A stretch of DNA of 64,000 nt from Tetrapyrgos nigripes (GCA_013368315.1 JAACJM010000132.1:62001-126000); one strand, 5' to 3'; positions 23,210 through 34,090 are shown, counted from the first letter of the stretch. A program made the numbers and translations. The notes: a model not told the origin generated them from the sequence alone.

Positions 23210-24294
23210 CACACCGAAAAGGGACAAATTTCCACTCGACGGATATATGACAGGATATGTGAATGAAAATGACATATATTTGGAAACTAGATATAAGTAC
23301 AAAAAGATGATGTATCTGTAAGCTAGATACTTGAACAGAAAACTGCTATATATGGATGCCTTTTAGTATATTTGATTGGTGTGTAGACATATTATGTATC
23401 AAAGTATTGAAAGAAGTACAAAAAGACCTCAAATCAAGAATCTGGACATAGTTACAGATATGCATCTGAAAAGACAATAAATCCGGCTTCCAGATATGGG
23501 TGCCAATAGTTCATATGTCTGTTGAGCAGAGATGTGAATTCTGGCATATCCACTCAACTCTCAACAGACATATGAACTATTGGCACCCATATCTGGAAGC
23601 CGGATTTATTGTTGATTTATTGTCTTTTCGGATGCATATCTGTAACTACTGTACTATTTCGAAGAAGTGTTCAGTCATGCATAACGGCGATGACTGAACT
23701 GTTCAATTTTCATAGTTCGTCACGCATAACGCACATAGAATGAACTGAGTGACCAACTACCTATTTCTATGCTATTTCGAGGCCCGAGAAACAAAAAAAA
23801 ACTGCGTCATACGGCTATTGGCTACTACAATCTGGAAGCTATTTACAGTAAGTGTTGTCGGTGGTGTTGTCTCACAACATTGTACTACCTCAGTCCTTCG
23901 AGTTCCACACTGACAGCCTGCAAATCAGTTCACTTTGACTTTACATACATAAGTAGTAATATCTGTATGAACTGGGCCATAAATGACCTTAAAATGAACT
24001 GAACTCCTTGACTGTCACGCGTCACCCCCCCTGAACACTTCTTCGAAATAGTACAGTATGTCCAGATTCTCGATTCGAGGTCTTTTTGTACTTCTCTTAA
24101 TAGCTTTGATACATAATGTCTACACACGAATCATATACTAAAAGGCATTCCTATATAGCAACTTTCTGTTCAAATATCCAGCTTACTAATACATCATCTT
24201 TTTGTACTTAGAACTAGGTTTCAAATATATCTCATTTTCATATACATATCTGGTCACATATCTGTCGAGCGGAAATTTGTCCCTTTTCGGCGTG
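23210..24294. mobile_element. Foldback DNA transposon, CAC termini, 3-bp target duplication
   Basis: The ends CACACCGAAAAGGGACAAAT and (inverted) CACGCCGAAAAGGGACAAAT head inverted repeats of about 270 bp, covering 23210-23475 and 24040-24294. The flanking duplication is ctt (23207-23209, 24295-24297). A further inverted pair of about 50 bp lies inside (23476-23526 and 23560-23610). No transposase remains. The CAC ends and 3-bp duplication suggest a CACTA-like non-autonomous element. The 132-bp element at 11692 and the partial copy at 55292 share its ends. Confidence 0.85.
23649..24056. mobile_element. TA-flanked element nested in the foldback transposon
   Basis: The inverted repeats CTGTACTATTTCGAAGAAGT... 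(23649-23674) and its inverse (24031-24056) are flanked by TA on both sides (23647-23648, 24057-24058). The related foldback copy at 55292 lacks this segment, so it is a later insertion. TA duplications suggest a Tc1/mariner-type MITE. No coding capacity. Confidence 0.7.
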
Positions 24295-24297
24295 CTT

Positions 24298-24450
24298 AAG
24301 ACATTCTTTAAGGAGCTGTCACCTCTGTTGTCACGAGAGCGACGGAATATAATCAAGCTCAAGCACTCGAAAGAGGAAGAAGCTATAAGAAGAGGTCACT
24401 ACGCTAAGATACATGTTGAACTCTATATGGCAGATGAACAAACGATCTGA
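24298..24450 (+). other. Short charged ORF of unknown origin
   Basis: A frame encoding FFKELSPLLSRERRN...IHVELYMADEQTI ends at 24450. With the foldback element removed it extends a few Lys-rich codons upstream. I recognise no family. It may be a relic exon. Confidence 0.15.
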
Positions 24451-24504
24451 TGGGCTAGTTCAAGTGAAACCGGCACAGGGTGTTATCGGCACCCAGAAAG
24501 GTGC

Positions 24505-24618
24505 GAGTACGGGGGTACGGGCACAGTAGGTACAGGTATGGGTACGGGTACGGGTACAGTAGGTACAGGTATGGGTACGGGTACGGGTACAGTAGGTACG
24601 GGTACGGGTACGGGAGGT
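24505..24618. repeat. GGTACG-type simple-sequence array
   Basis: Variants of the hexamer ggtacg (ggtaca, ggtatg) are organised in higher-order units of about 36-42 bp ending acagtaggtacaggtat. It is a minisatellite. Confidence 0.85.
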
Positions 24619-24913
24619 GCTGGATACAGCTACAGCATCAATGTTTGTACATGTGGTCGTAGAGATAGAGTAGTACAATAGCGATAGGAGATGAACCGCT
24701 GGGTAATATGACTGGAAGGAATATGGAGTAGATACTGATTGTTGCCGCAATCAGGAAGTTGACTGGAGGAGGGTAGATTGAGGTCGAGTGAAAATAGAGG
24801 ATGATAAACGAGCTGCTGTTAAGGTTGAAAATTCCAGAAAGCCAATTCCTTGCAAAAGAAAGTTTGTATTTAGGATACTGGTAGGTATGTGTAACAGAAT
24901 AACTAGGGTAAGG

Positions 24914-25000
24914 TTACAAGGCTGAAGAATGAGGCTGAGTTCTTTACACCCGTTTTCCGCTTGTGGCTATACGAATTGTTCCCGATTTTCCCCGGTCCTT
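24914..25000 (+). repeat. 5' end of a TTACGAGGCC-family repeat
   Basis: ggttacaaggctgaagaatgagg and the following gcttgtggctata match 11252-11320. The right border is unclear. Confidence 0.4.
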
Positions 25001-25065
25001 TGTCTCCGGTTTTTGCCTTGGGCCCTTACCGCTACATATGTACTAATGCGGCATATGGAAATCTG

Positions 25066-25784
25066 CGAACACCCCCTGCTCAGATTTGCGGTGACCATTC
25101 CAACTTATTATATATGACTTCATGTACTGTAGAAACAATGTATATGGACTCAGAACTCTCTTAAAGTTGGTATATCTGGTGTAAGGAAATTGTAAAAATC
25201 TTCAAAAAAGTTGGATAAGCACAGCCACTATATAACTTTTCATCTTGTTTATCCTCTATATTCATACAGATTCCCTCTCCAAGAGCATATTAAATGTAAT
25301 TCAATGCCCAGCCTTGATTCTCACTCATGAAATGCCTACATAAATAGCAAATCACCTTACTAAGTTGACATCTCACTTATTTCTTTGTACATATTTAGCA
25401 CTAGAACTGAGCTGTCATCTTTCATTATCAAGACTAGAGAGTGAAGGGAAGCTATAATAAGTCTATTATATACCCTGTAATGCCATACAAGGAAGTTCTG
25501 AAGATACTAAATACCCCTATGTCAGATGGTGGCAACAATTGCTTCAACCTCACTTTACAAGCGATGAGTTTGATTATTGAAGGGTCAGTTGTATCAGTAC
25601 TCATGGTTTTGCACATATGTACAAGTTAATAAACTTTACCAGCCTCAAGATTTTTAGAGGGTGTCCGCAGATGCACAGCCACATGCGGACACCCTGTGGA
25701 AACCCTAGCTCAGATTTGTGGATAGCATTGTAACTTATTGTATATGACTTTCTGTACTGTACAAATCATTTATATGAGCTCAGA
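25066..25784. other. Direct repeat pair and hairpin, no gene
   Basis: About 95 bp at 25070-25165 (gctcagatttg..gtatatgac..tgtactgta) is repeated at 25700-25795, about 630 bp apart. Between them, near 25659-25694, lies the hairpin gggtgtccgca / tgcggacaccc. This could be a short element with terminal direct repeats. No gene recognised. Confidence 0.4.
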
Positions 25785-26386
25785 ACAGCTATACAACAAG
25801 TGGAATGTTTGGTATGTAAAAACTGAGCACTGAGAAGATGAAGTTGAGCAGCTCAAGAGGTATGACACCTCCCACTGAAGATGAACTGTAGATGACTGCT
25901 TTCCACAGTAACAATACTTGTATTGCGGTTGCACTGTATCTGTATGAAGGCGGTTACAAGTGGTTGTTGTATGATAAGGTAATCGAAGTGCACTTTTATA
26001 GTCAGCCACACGATTAGCTAAGTACTATATAGTAGCTTACTATGGTCCATCAAGCCTCTGAGTCCATATGTGGTTTGCAGGTAATTGTTGAGTGTTAGTA
26101 GGAGTCAGGGATTGTAAGTACATGCTGAACACATCATCAATCACAGTCCAGATGAGATGGTTCTCATCTGAGTAGTAAAACAAAGTCAGAAATCTGGTAA
26201 ACAAACTGTTTTGTATAGTGACCGTATCCAAATGAAGGATAGTAAAGTCCAAGTGTGCTTCGATCAGCATGTTATCAACTGCGTTTATGGTAAAACTCTT
26301 GAGATTAAACTAAATGAAAGCTTTTGTCTTAAAGGGTACCTGTTTGTGAGTCATTCTAGTGAACAAGCTAGACAATTCATAGGTTA
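25785..26386 (-). repeat. Family X, copy 1 (LTR-like with TATA box)
   Basis: This is nearly the same sequence as 57527-58140 in opposite orientation, over about 600 bp. On the minus strand it has a TATA box (TATAAAAG at 26000-25993) in the context gactataaaagtgcact. It may be a solo LTR or another non-autonomous repeat; borders are only approximate because copy 1 is cut by the element at 26387. Short ORFs are conserved on both strands between the copies, which is expected for recent duplicates and does not prove coding. Confidence 0.6.
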
Positions 26387-26976
26387 TTACGAGGCCTCTT
26401 AAAGGCCGAGTTAACTTAGGTCGACTTTTGCAATCTTCCCATGCCTGCAGATTTGTATTGCGGTCTCTACGACAACCAAATTGCGTTCTGGACCGGGTCC
26501 AAGGACTAATGACGTTGACAACCACGATGTCAGGCGCTCATGACATCAACATGGCTTCCTCAGACCAACACGTAACCAACGCAGCGTCCAGGTGCACCCT
26601 TGCTTCTGCACCCATTTCACCTCCCCCTCTATCAACTGGATGGCCTTGCGACTTGTGAGGTTTAGGTGGAGAGTGACCTTCCACCCCTATTGACTGGCAC
26701 TTGTCAAGCGCTGATTCAGAGTCATCCGGCATCATGAAGGAGCTGTGGGCCACCGCTTCACGTGGCAGTAACGAGGCCCAAGTAATCAGTTCATGGACGG
26801 TGAGCAGCGATGAGTAAGGGTGAAAGATGATGAGCATTGCAGATCACGCGTCTTTGCGGCAACGGCCGATGACCGGTTACGGTGATCAAATGGCACTGGG
26901 GACCGGTGGAGTTATTGAGCATAGCCACATCCAGAAACGTCAGGTTATAAGAACGAGACCCTAAAGGGCCTCGTAA
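26387..26976. mobile_element. TTACGAGGCC-family element, 590 bp
   Basis: Both ends carry TTACGAGGCC in inverted orientation (26387-26396 and 26967-26976). The right half contains the hairpin module GCCACCGCTTCACGTGGC with agtaacgaggcc (26749-26778), and from there matches the inverse of 16570-16812. The left part shares gaccgggtcc and gttgacaaccac words with the inverse of 2960-3015. It interrupts family X copy 1 (compare 57527-57560). No target duplication was identified and no transposase is present. Confidence 0.6.
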
Positions 26977-27225
26977 TGGTCGAGATCCTCTGATGACATT
27001 GTACTACCCATTGCCCAGAAGTGAAAAAGAAAATGTTGATATAGAGAAACTTTGTTAATTCTTATCCATTGCTCTAGAAATTTTACACACATATACTATG
27101 TAACCTATTCCTTCAATTCATCTTTTTTTTTGAGTTTTCTGATGATGTCTGTCTAAAGCCACAGAGATCTGATGAAGGAGAGGATATTGGCGCACAGAAG
27201 TGAAAAATGTGATCTGCGTGTGACA
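26977..27225. other. Short spacer before G1, no gene seen
   Basis: No gene or repeat recognised. It ends in the target site cacac (27226-27230) used by G1. Confidence 0.5.
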
Positions 27226-27230
27226 CACAC

Positions 27231-27710
27231 TGTCAAGGTTGTCGGTACACTCGATAACCACCCAAGTCACACAATACGAGAAAGCCGGTTTACAAGAGAA
27301 TAGATTGATCAAGAGAGATAGAGAGATAAAGAGATAAAGAGAAAGTAAGCTGACTAGGCTCTACACTGCGTAGTAAAAGTACGGAGCGGAGACGAAGTGA
27401 ACGAACTAAGGAGTAGGTTACAAAGATCACAGGTATATAAGTAAAATATGAACAGATGGGAAAGAGTGAGTAATAATAGACGGTATCATGTGGAAATGTC
27501 AAGGGCGAGAGAATAATGAGTCAAATATGGATAGATGAAGGTACTGGATCATACGGAGTGATTGACAGTGAGAATGTCCATAGATATAGAGAGATGGTAA
27601 CTATAGGCGATGATGAGAAATGGTTGATGTTTATGGGGTTAGAGTGGGAAAAAGGTAGTAAAGAGAAAAGAATAGAAAGGAAATGAATAGGCGGGAGACG
27701 ATTCATGACA
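27231..27710 (-). repeat. G1 3' LTR
   Basis: Identical to 34756-35235 except G at 27383 and 27388, where the 5' LTR has A. Both differences are CG to CA. Confidence 0.95.
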
Positions 27711-27724
27711 TTACCCCCTCTTTA
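27711..27724 (-). promoter_or_regulatory. G1 polypurine tract
   Basis: On the minus strand taaagagggggtaa directly precedes the 3' LTR (TGTCATGAATC). It overlaps the ORF3 stop codon. Confidence 0.85.
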
Positions 27725-28294
27725 GGACGAGCTTTCACCAGAGCTCGTCAATCCAGTCTTCCAATGCTCCACCCATTGCTTGCGGAGTCGTTGGTCTACA
27801 TCCCCTTGGCTCGGCTAATATTTGTCCCAGTCTATGGTGTAGTTTCCAATCTCCCATCTAGGGTCGTTCCAGTCTAAGTTCCCCCACTCCGTTGTGTTGG
27901 TGGCTGTTCCCCATCTAGGGTCGTTCCAGTCTAAGTTCCCCCACTCCGTTGTGTTGGTGGCTGTTCCCCATCCCCCTCCATTGTCGTCCATGTTCCATTG
28001 CACAACGTTGTCCGCCCCCCATATGCTGGCGTCTCCCCATCCTAGATTTCCTCTGTGTTCTGCACGTAGCGACGTCCAGTGTACCACGCAACGGGCTTTA
28101 TGTCCTCTACCCAGTCTGCACCGTCCTGGTCCATCCTCCCCTCCCCATGTGCAGCGTTGACACCCGTTATGAGGTCCTGCGTGTTGTTTTGCCATTCGGC
28201 ATCGACGTCCGGAGCGGGTTCCATAGGTGCAGCGTCCCCTATTGGTTGGGAGCGTGTCGTTCGTGGTGGTGTTGATGGAGGAAGTGGTTGACAT
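27722..28294 (-). pseudogene. G1 ORF3: Cys/His module plus GW/WG repeats, amber-interrupted
   Basis: ATG 28294 (MSTTSSINTTTND) opens a protein with nine spaced potential metal ligands, C-x9-C-x5-H-x3-H-x2-C-x2-C-x10-C-x5-H-x3-C, identical in spacing to G2 ORF3. NLGWGDAS follows, then a GW/WG-rich region with an in-frame 57-bp tandem duplication (GTATNTTEWGNLDWNDPRW twice). A TAG at codon 160 stops it. The same frame then continues into RLRKQWVEHW..GLTSSGESSS and a stop overlapping the purine tract, matching the G2 C-terminus. The position is that of env in retroviruses, but no signal peptide or membrane segment is visible, so it is not an envelope. Function unknown; see findings. Confidence 0.8.
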
Positions 28295-28381
28295 GGCTAT
28301 GATGGAGGTGTAGTATGAGGGTAGCAAGGTGAAACTGGTGGATGTGGTTGAGTTCTGTCCTTCTTCGTTGTGGAGAGGGGT

Positions 28382-28389
28382 CTTTTATA
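28382..28389 (-). promoter_or_regulatory. TATA-like box before G1 ORF3
   Basis: TATAAAAG on the minus strand lies between the pol stop and ORF3, about 32 nt before the block CAGAACTCAACCACATCC (28357-28340). That block is conserved in G2. The ORF3 ATG follows about 46 nt later. Together this looks like an internal promoter for ORF3. Confidence 0.55.
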
Positions 28390-28464
28390 CTCGTTTGTCT
28401 GTATGGAGGGAATTTTGAATGGACGGTCAAGTCACTCCGAAGATGGTTTTGACAGTAAACGCCG

Positions 28465-29589
28465 TTAACGAGGGAATGCGATCGATGAGTGATGACAGAA
28501 GTCTGAGTTCGATTGCCGAGTGGGGTGTGAAGGCAGGCATAGGATACCCACAGTTCGTAACAGTGTTTCTCCTCGGAGTTGTGCTTTCGCTTGAAGCACA
28601 TGGGTACTTCGCCATATGTCTTCCATGGCGATTCCCAGTGAGCGGACCGTTGTTCCTGGGCGTATCAGGTTCTTGGGTCGATATGCATCTGGATGTTGTT
28701 GATGGAAGGTCTCAATCATCTCCTTCACCTTCGTCAATCCTGACACTGGCTCCCATGAATTCTCCGAGTCAGCATAATCTAACCATTTGACAAGGTATTG
28801 CACTCCCCGTCGGTTTCTCGTTGGTTTTGAATCTAGAATTGCTTCCACATCGTATTCATTGTCTTCGGGTAGTAGCTCGGCAGGTTCTCCCGGGTAGTTC
28901 ACTCCGTGGGCTTCGGTCTCTTTGTACGGCAATAGGAGTGAGGCGTGGAACACTGGGTGAATGCGCCAGCCATTCGGTAATTTGAGTCGATAATTGACTT
29001 CACTGATAACGTCAGTGATTTCGAATGGTCCGTGACGACGATTTGCCAACTTAGCTTTCGGTCTAGTCGTTTTCAGATTCTTCCCGTCCAGCAGCACTTT
29101 ATCTCCAACCTTAAACTTCACTCCTTTGTTCTTGTAATCCTCGTTTTGTTCTTTCATCAATTCAGCCGCCGTCGCCAGACTTGCTTTTAGTTCTTCTCGA
29201 ACTGCATCCAAGTTCTGGAGGCGTTCTTCGACTTTTGGTACGTGTGAAGTTGGATTGATGGAAGGGAATAGTCGGGGCAGAAATCCATGGAGTAATTCAA
29301 ACGGCGATTTCCCAGTCGCTGAGTGGACCCGGGTGTTATGACAGAATTCAGCGTACAGTAGGTATTTGACCCAATCGTCTTGACGATAGTTACAGAAGGT
29401 TCGAAGGTATTGTTCCAATTCTTGATTGAACCTCTCTGTTTCGCCGTCTGTCTGCGGGTGATAAGCTGTACTGAGTGCCGAAGTGATACCTAACTTAGCG
29501 TAAATGCCTTTCATCACTTGGCTTGCGAATTGAGGTCCGCGGTCAGATATCATTTTATCCCATAAGCCATACCGCCGCCAAGTGTTCAA
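28465..29589 (-). pseudogene. G1 pol, second part (integrase end, chromodomain)
   Basis: It continues the split pol with NTWRRYGLWDKM, then integrase catalytic Asp (ISDRGPQFA) and Glu (YHPQTDGETERFNQELE), a GPFEI module (RHGPFEITDVISEVNYRLKL), and a chromodomain (EAILDSKPTRNRRGVQYLVK, then WLDYADSENSWEP). Compared with G2, it has about 70 extra residues after HPDAYRP before the shared stop region (gttaacggcg.. tactgtca), so G1 gained or G2 lost a segment. The frame is out of phase with the first part by 8 bp. Confidence 0.9.
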
Positions 29590-29594
29590 GTGTT
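29579..29594 (-). other. 8-bp duplication that breaks G1 pol
   Basis: caagtgtt is present twice in tandem (29579-29586, 29587-29594); G2 has one copy at the same place. It shifts the frame inside integrase and creates an immediate TGA. Confidence 0.9.
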
Positions 29595-32582
29595 GTCGAA
29601 CAATAGGTCGATTGTTCCGTTGCTATCAACATCTTTTCTACATGGGGAAATGACAACTGTTTTTGTTGAACGGTCGACTGTGATGTGAATTGCATTGAAG
29701 CCGTCACATTCTGGCAGGTCCGTGATGAAGTCAGTTGTAATGGTACCAAAGGGCCGTTCCAGTATTTTGTTCGGGATTAAGGGTATGTGCGCAGGGTGGT
29801 TGTTTGCCTTGGTTAACTGGCAGGTAGCGCATCCTTCAACGTAGCTGTGAACGAATACTGACATACCGGGCCACCAGAATTCTCTGCTGACGAGTTCGTA
29901 TGTTTTGAATCGTCCCGGGTGACCGGCAGTAAGGCTGTCGTGATGCATTTTAACGATGTCCCATCTGAGTTGTTGATCGTTTGGGACGTAGATCTTCCCT
30001 CGGAACAAGATAATTCCGTCTTCATAGTTCCATTCCTGTAAATTCTTTGCCAAAGCGCGGGGTCCGTTGTCAAAGATAGTTTGTAACGCATTCACGACTT
30101 CAGCATCCTTATCCGGACATTCCTTAATCTGCCTTTTCAACTCCGCATCTCCTATTGCGGTTACCGTTCCTGGTCGTGTCGCTCGAATTCTGAAGAATCT
30201 AGGGTCAAGTAAGACCCTATCCTTGTTGTCGTTTTCAACCCCCTCTTTATGGTCCGATCTCCGAGAAAGTGGGTCACTTCGATTCAGATTTCCAGGTTTA
30301 TGGGTGAGCGTAAAGTCGAATCTGGTCAGGAACAAGGCCATCCTTGCTTGCCGTTGGCTAAGTTTTTGAGCCGTGGTGAAGTATCTAAGGTTGTCGTGAT
30401 CGGTCAAGATTTCGATGGTGTGTGGCCCTCCTTCCAGGTAGTGCCGCCAGGCTTCAAGTCCACGTATGATCGCTAGCAGTTCTTTGTCATGGATGTCGTA
30501 ATTCCGTTCGGTTTCGGATAACGCTTTTGACAGGTAGGCTACTGGGTGCCATTTGCCATCCGATCCTTGTAGTTGCAGGATACCTCCTGTGGCGTAATCT
30601 GACACGTCAACTTCTACTCGGTACGGTTTAGAATGATCGGGCATGAGAAGAACTGGTGAAGTCGTGAACGTATCTTTGAGTGCCTGGAAGGCCCTTTGAG
30701 CTTCCTCGGACCATTCCCATGGATGTTCCTTTTTTGTGAGATCGAACAGTGGTCGTGCGATTTTTGAGAAATCTCGTATGAAACGACGATAAAAGTTCCT
30801 GAAGCCGAGGAACGACTGTATGTCTTTGACGTTCCGTGGGACTGGCCATTTAGTTACGCCTTCAACCTTGACTGGATCCATCACCAATGTGTTATGTGAC
30901 ACGATGAGGCCGAGGAATTCTACTGAGTCAGTTTCGAAGGTGCATTTTTCTGGTTTAGCGTATAAGTCGTTATCATGGAGTTGTGCCAGTACTTGTTTTA
31001 CCATGTATCGATGTTCTTCTAGTGATTCCGTGAATATGAGAATATCGTCCATATAGATTACGACTTTTCCAGAGTTGATCAGGTCCTTGAATAAAGTGTT
31101 CATCATCGCTTGGAATGTGGCTGGAGAGTTCATAAGACCGAAAAACATCACCGTTGGCTCGAAGAGACTGCGGTTGGTTTTGAACACCGCTTTCCATTCA
31201 TCTCCCTTCTTGATACGTACGTTGTTATATCCCCACCTAAGGTCAATTTTGGAAAATATTCGTGCTCCTTTGAGTTTGTCTATGAGTTCTGATATAAGCG
31301 GTAAAGGGTATTCGTTCTTGACGGTTCCTTTATTTAGGGCACGGTAATCCTGTACTGGTCGTAGTTTTCCGTCTTTCTTTTTTACAAAGAAGAAGGGACT
31401 TGCCATAGGAGACTTCGACGGTCTTATGTACTCTTTCTCCAAGTTTTCCTTGATGAATTCATCGAGTTCCTTTTGTTCATTTGGGGACAGCGGATATGTT
31501 TTGCAAGGGCGTGGTTTAAAGTCCGATTTTAACTCGATAGTGTGATCCCATTCGCCACGTTTCGGTAATATTTCTGAGGTTTGTTTGTCAAAGACTTGTA
31601 GGAACTGATGATACTGCGAAGGAATCTTATCTTTAAGAGGTACATCGACCTGAACGTTCTGAGCCGCCTCTGCGAGTTCTTGTGCTTTCGTAAAACCCGC
31701 ACGGATGTTCAGATCCGGTGTCCCTGATGCTTCTTCATCGAACCTTTCCTCTTTCCCTAACAATTCTTCCATTACGTCCTGTTCCCACTGTTCTGGGATC
31801 GTATCTCTCCCGTAGTCGTCTTCGGTAAAGATTGCCGTTTCTTCTGAATTTCGGTGGAAGGATTGAATAGGAATTCGACGTCGTCGCCCTGCAATTTTCG
31901 ATTGGGCGATTGGTTTGAATCGTCCAACTGGTTCTATCCATCTGACTTGGTACTTCTTGTGATGGGTTCTTGGATCGATGACTGTGGGTTTCAAGGTTTT
32001 AGTTTTCAAGTGAAGAACGGGAGGTTTTGCTGTGATACATGTTTCTGGGCATCTAGTCATGTCTACCCGTGAGTCTGACCAGTCTATATCTGGGTTATGC
32101 TCTTCCAACCAGTCGGTACCAAGGATTATATCGTGATCCCCAATGTCCGTTACATAGAATTTGGCCTGTTCTTCATGGTACGCCTTGTTGTCTTGAGAGT
32201 AGATACGAAGATTTTGGATAGTGTATTCCCGTACCCATCCCATGGTGTTTTCAGAGCCGTCAATGTTTCGAACTGGGAACGGGTTTTTGATAGGAAGGAG
32301 GGTTAGTTGATTTCTTTGTGCGAATTGACTGTTAATGATTATGCCTTCTGCACTGCTGTCTATTAGAGCGTTTGCGTTGATTTTTCTGCCAGTAATTTTG
32401 CTGATTAGTTCAGTTTTGAGTGTGATTGATGGTATCTGTTTATTGCGAGTGATTGCTGACATTCTTATTTCTGAAGGAAAGGCTCGCTCACAAGAGGGGT
32501 ATAACACACTATATCGATTGTTTTTTAACTGTCCGGTGTACTGTTTTACTCCTACTGACGACGTAGCAGAGGATTGATTCAA
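29586..32582 (-). pseudogene. G1 pol, first part (protease, RT, RNase H, integrase start)
   Basis: The 998-codon frame opens at the gag stop with a TTG, not an ATG, so it needs a -1 frameshift or another bypass. Protease: ALIDSSAEGIIIN at 73-85, where DSG is expected (AGT for GGT, a CpG-type change at 32352-32354). RT: VKKKDGKLRPVQDYRALN, FGLMNSPATFQ and YMDDILIF, all intact. RNase H: Asp in VEVDVSDYA, Glu in NYDIHDKELLA, Asp in ILTDHDNL. Integrase: HHCC finger (HHDSLTAGHPGRFKTYELVS... CATCQLTK) and the first catalytic Asp (TTDFITDLP). The frame ends after LLFDNT because of an 8-bp duplication (29579-29594); the remainder continues at 29589. Confidence 0.92.
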
Positions 32583-34090
32583 AAATCCAATTTAGACATA
32601 ATGTCCTTCAAATAGACGGTTGCTTGCTCCTTTTCCTCTCCTTCTAACCCTTTAACCCTATTTACCATGTCGGAGATTTCTTTGATCGTGTTTCGAGATG
32701 AAGACGCCTGTGCTACTGTTACCGGTGGAGGGGATGCGGTTTCGGCTGCTCGAATAGTACGAGAGGGGAAAGTTCGAGAAGTGTTCTGAGACGACGTCTT
32801 TGGGAATGTTGGACATTCGTTGCTCATGTGTCCAGTTTGTCTACATGCGAAGCATGCTCCTGCCTTTTGAAGTCGGTCCCTTTCATCGGGTGTCAGTTTA
32901 GGCAGTAGATTAAAAGACGAGTTAGCACCTGATCCCATGAGCGCATTGACGCTTGCTACTGTTCTCCCTTGAGACGGACCTGAACTACTCTTCGTTGTTG
33001 AAGTATTCTTCCAGCGTCCCTGTCTTTCTCGTTCCTTCAACCACTCTAAATGAAGTTCCACAGCTCTTTCCCTATACTCGTCGAAGTCTTCCCATTTCAG
33101 ATACGTTCTTCCAACTGCTTCTCGGAGTTTGGGTGGCAACCCGTCCTGATAGAATTCCAACAATGCTGCTTCTCTGAATTCGGACTCTTCTCCATATGTG
33201 TCGAAGATGCTGTTGTAGCCGCTGATATCCGTCCCCTTCATTCTGGCAAACTTGATCTTCGTCCTGGCCACATCTTCTGAGGCTAAAGGTTTGAAGTCCT
33301 TTTTGAATCTATCACGTATCTGTTTTAAAGTTATCCATCTCCATTGGTTTGGTGTAGTCGCCAACTCCTCGTTTTCCTCATCTGCATCTCGTTCCGTCAA
33401 TCTCTGTGTTGCCCAATCTCCTCCTTTTTCTCCTGTGAAGAACGACAGGAACAATGAAACCTGGCTTTCCTCAGTCGGGTACTTTCCTTTATTCATGCGT
33501 AGATAGTTATTAAACTGGGCCAACCATCGTTTTGCCTCGCTACGTTCTCCGTTGAAGGGATCCGGTTTTCTCCCTCGTTCAGAAGTTCCGTTCGACCCAA
33601 TAGGAGGTGTATCAGCCATGACTGAGTCGTTTGGGTCTGATGGGTCTGGAGAAGGAGGTGTAGGGGGACGACGGGGGGCTACGGATGGTCCTTCGGCGGA
33701 TGGAATGATGGGCAAAGAAGGTGGGGAAGTGGGGTCGTTTGGTTCTGGTGGGTTATTGGAAGGTGTTTCTGGTACTGGGTTGGGTTCGGAAGGTTGGTTG
33801 GTAGGTGTAGAAGTTCCTTGGCCTGATCTGGTTCTCGGTTTTCGATGTGCCTTTTGAATCGCGAGTTCTTGGAGCTGGGTTATAACGTGTAGCCAATTCG
33901 GGAGTTCTACGTCGGTAAGTCGCTGAGTGTTGTATCTGTTCAGGCAAGGTTGTGCTTTACACGGAACCCAAGGATTGTCGCTGTTTTCAGGGATATAGCA
34001 GGCGTCTTGGTTCGATGCGGGGTGGAATACGTGTGGTCGGTTGGCACAACGGAGTTTCGGATCTGCAGATGCGGACCGTCGCTCAGTCAT
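32579..34090 (-). CDS. G1 gag polyprotein, intact
   Basis: The 503-residue Gag has an ATG at 34090. Its N-terminal Cys/His cluster (C15, H20, H23, C31, C44, C49) is also found in G2 gag. A long Pro/Ser-rich linker with weak homology value runs about residues 85-175. The capsid-like retrotransposon gag region covers about 180-345 (PFNGERSEAKRWLAQFNNYL). One zinc knuckle, C413-x2-C416-x4-H421-x4-C426 (CFACRQTGHMSNEC), binds RNA. The end is a charged helix, closing KLDF-stop. The stop overlaps the start of the pol frame at GATTTTTGA, a candidate -1 frameshift site. No lesion seen. Confidence 0.92.
   Translation of the reverse strand: MTERRSASADPKLRCANRPHVFHPASNQDACYIPENSDNPWVPCKAQPCLNRYNTQRLTDVELPNWLHVITQLQELAIQKAHRKPRTRSGQGTSTPTNQPSEPNPVPETPSNNPPEPNDPTSPPSLPIIPSAEGPSVAPRRPPTPPSPDPSDPNDSVMADTPPIGSNGTSERGRKPDPFNGERSEAKRWLAQFNNYLRMNKGKYPTEESQVSLFLSFFTGEKGGDWATQRLTERDADEENEELATTPNQWRWITLKQIRDRFKKDFKPLASEDVARTKIKFARMKGTDISGYNSIFDTYGEESEFREAALLEFYQDGLPPKLREAVGRTYLKWEDFDEYRERAVELHLEWLKERERQGRWKNTSTTKSSSGPSQGRTVASVNALMGSGANSSFNLLPKLTPDERDRLQKAGACFACRQTGHMSNECPTFPKTSSQNTSRTFPSRTIRAAETASPPPVTVAQASSSRNTIKEISDMVNRVKGLEGEEKEQATVYLKDIMSKLDF

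Noticed and set aside
24505..24618. Telomeric or subtelomeric repeat
   Set aside because: GGTACG variants are not a known telomere repeat and the array is short and internal.
27815..28327. G1 ORF3 starting at 28327 as an envelope protein
   Set aside because: Position 28327 is TTG; the ATG is at 28294. There is no signal peptide, membrane segment or furin-like site.
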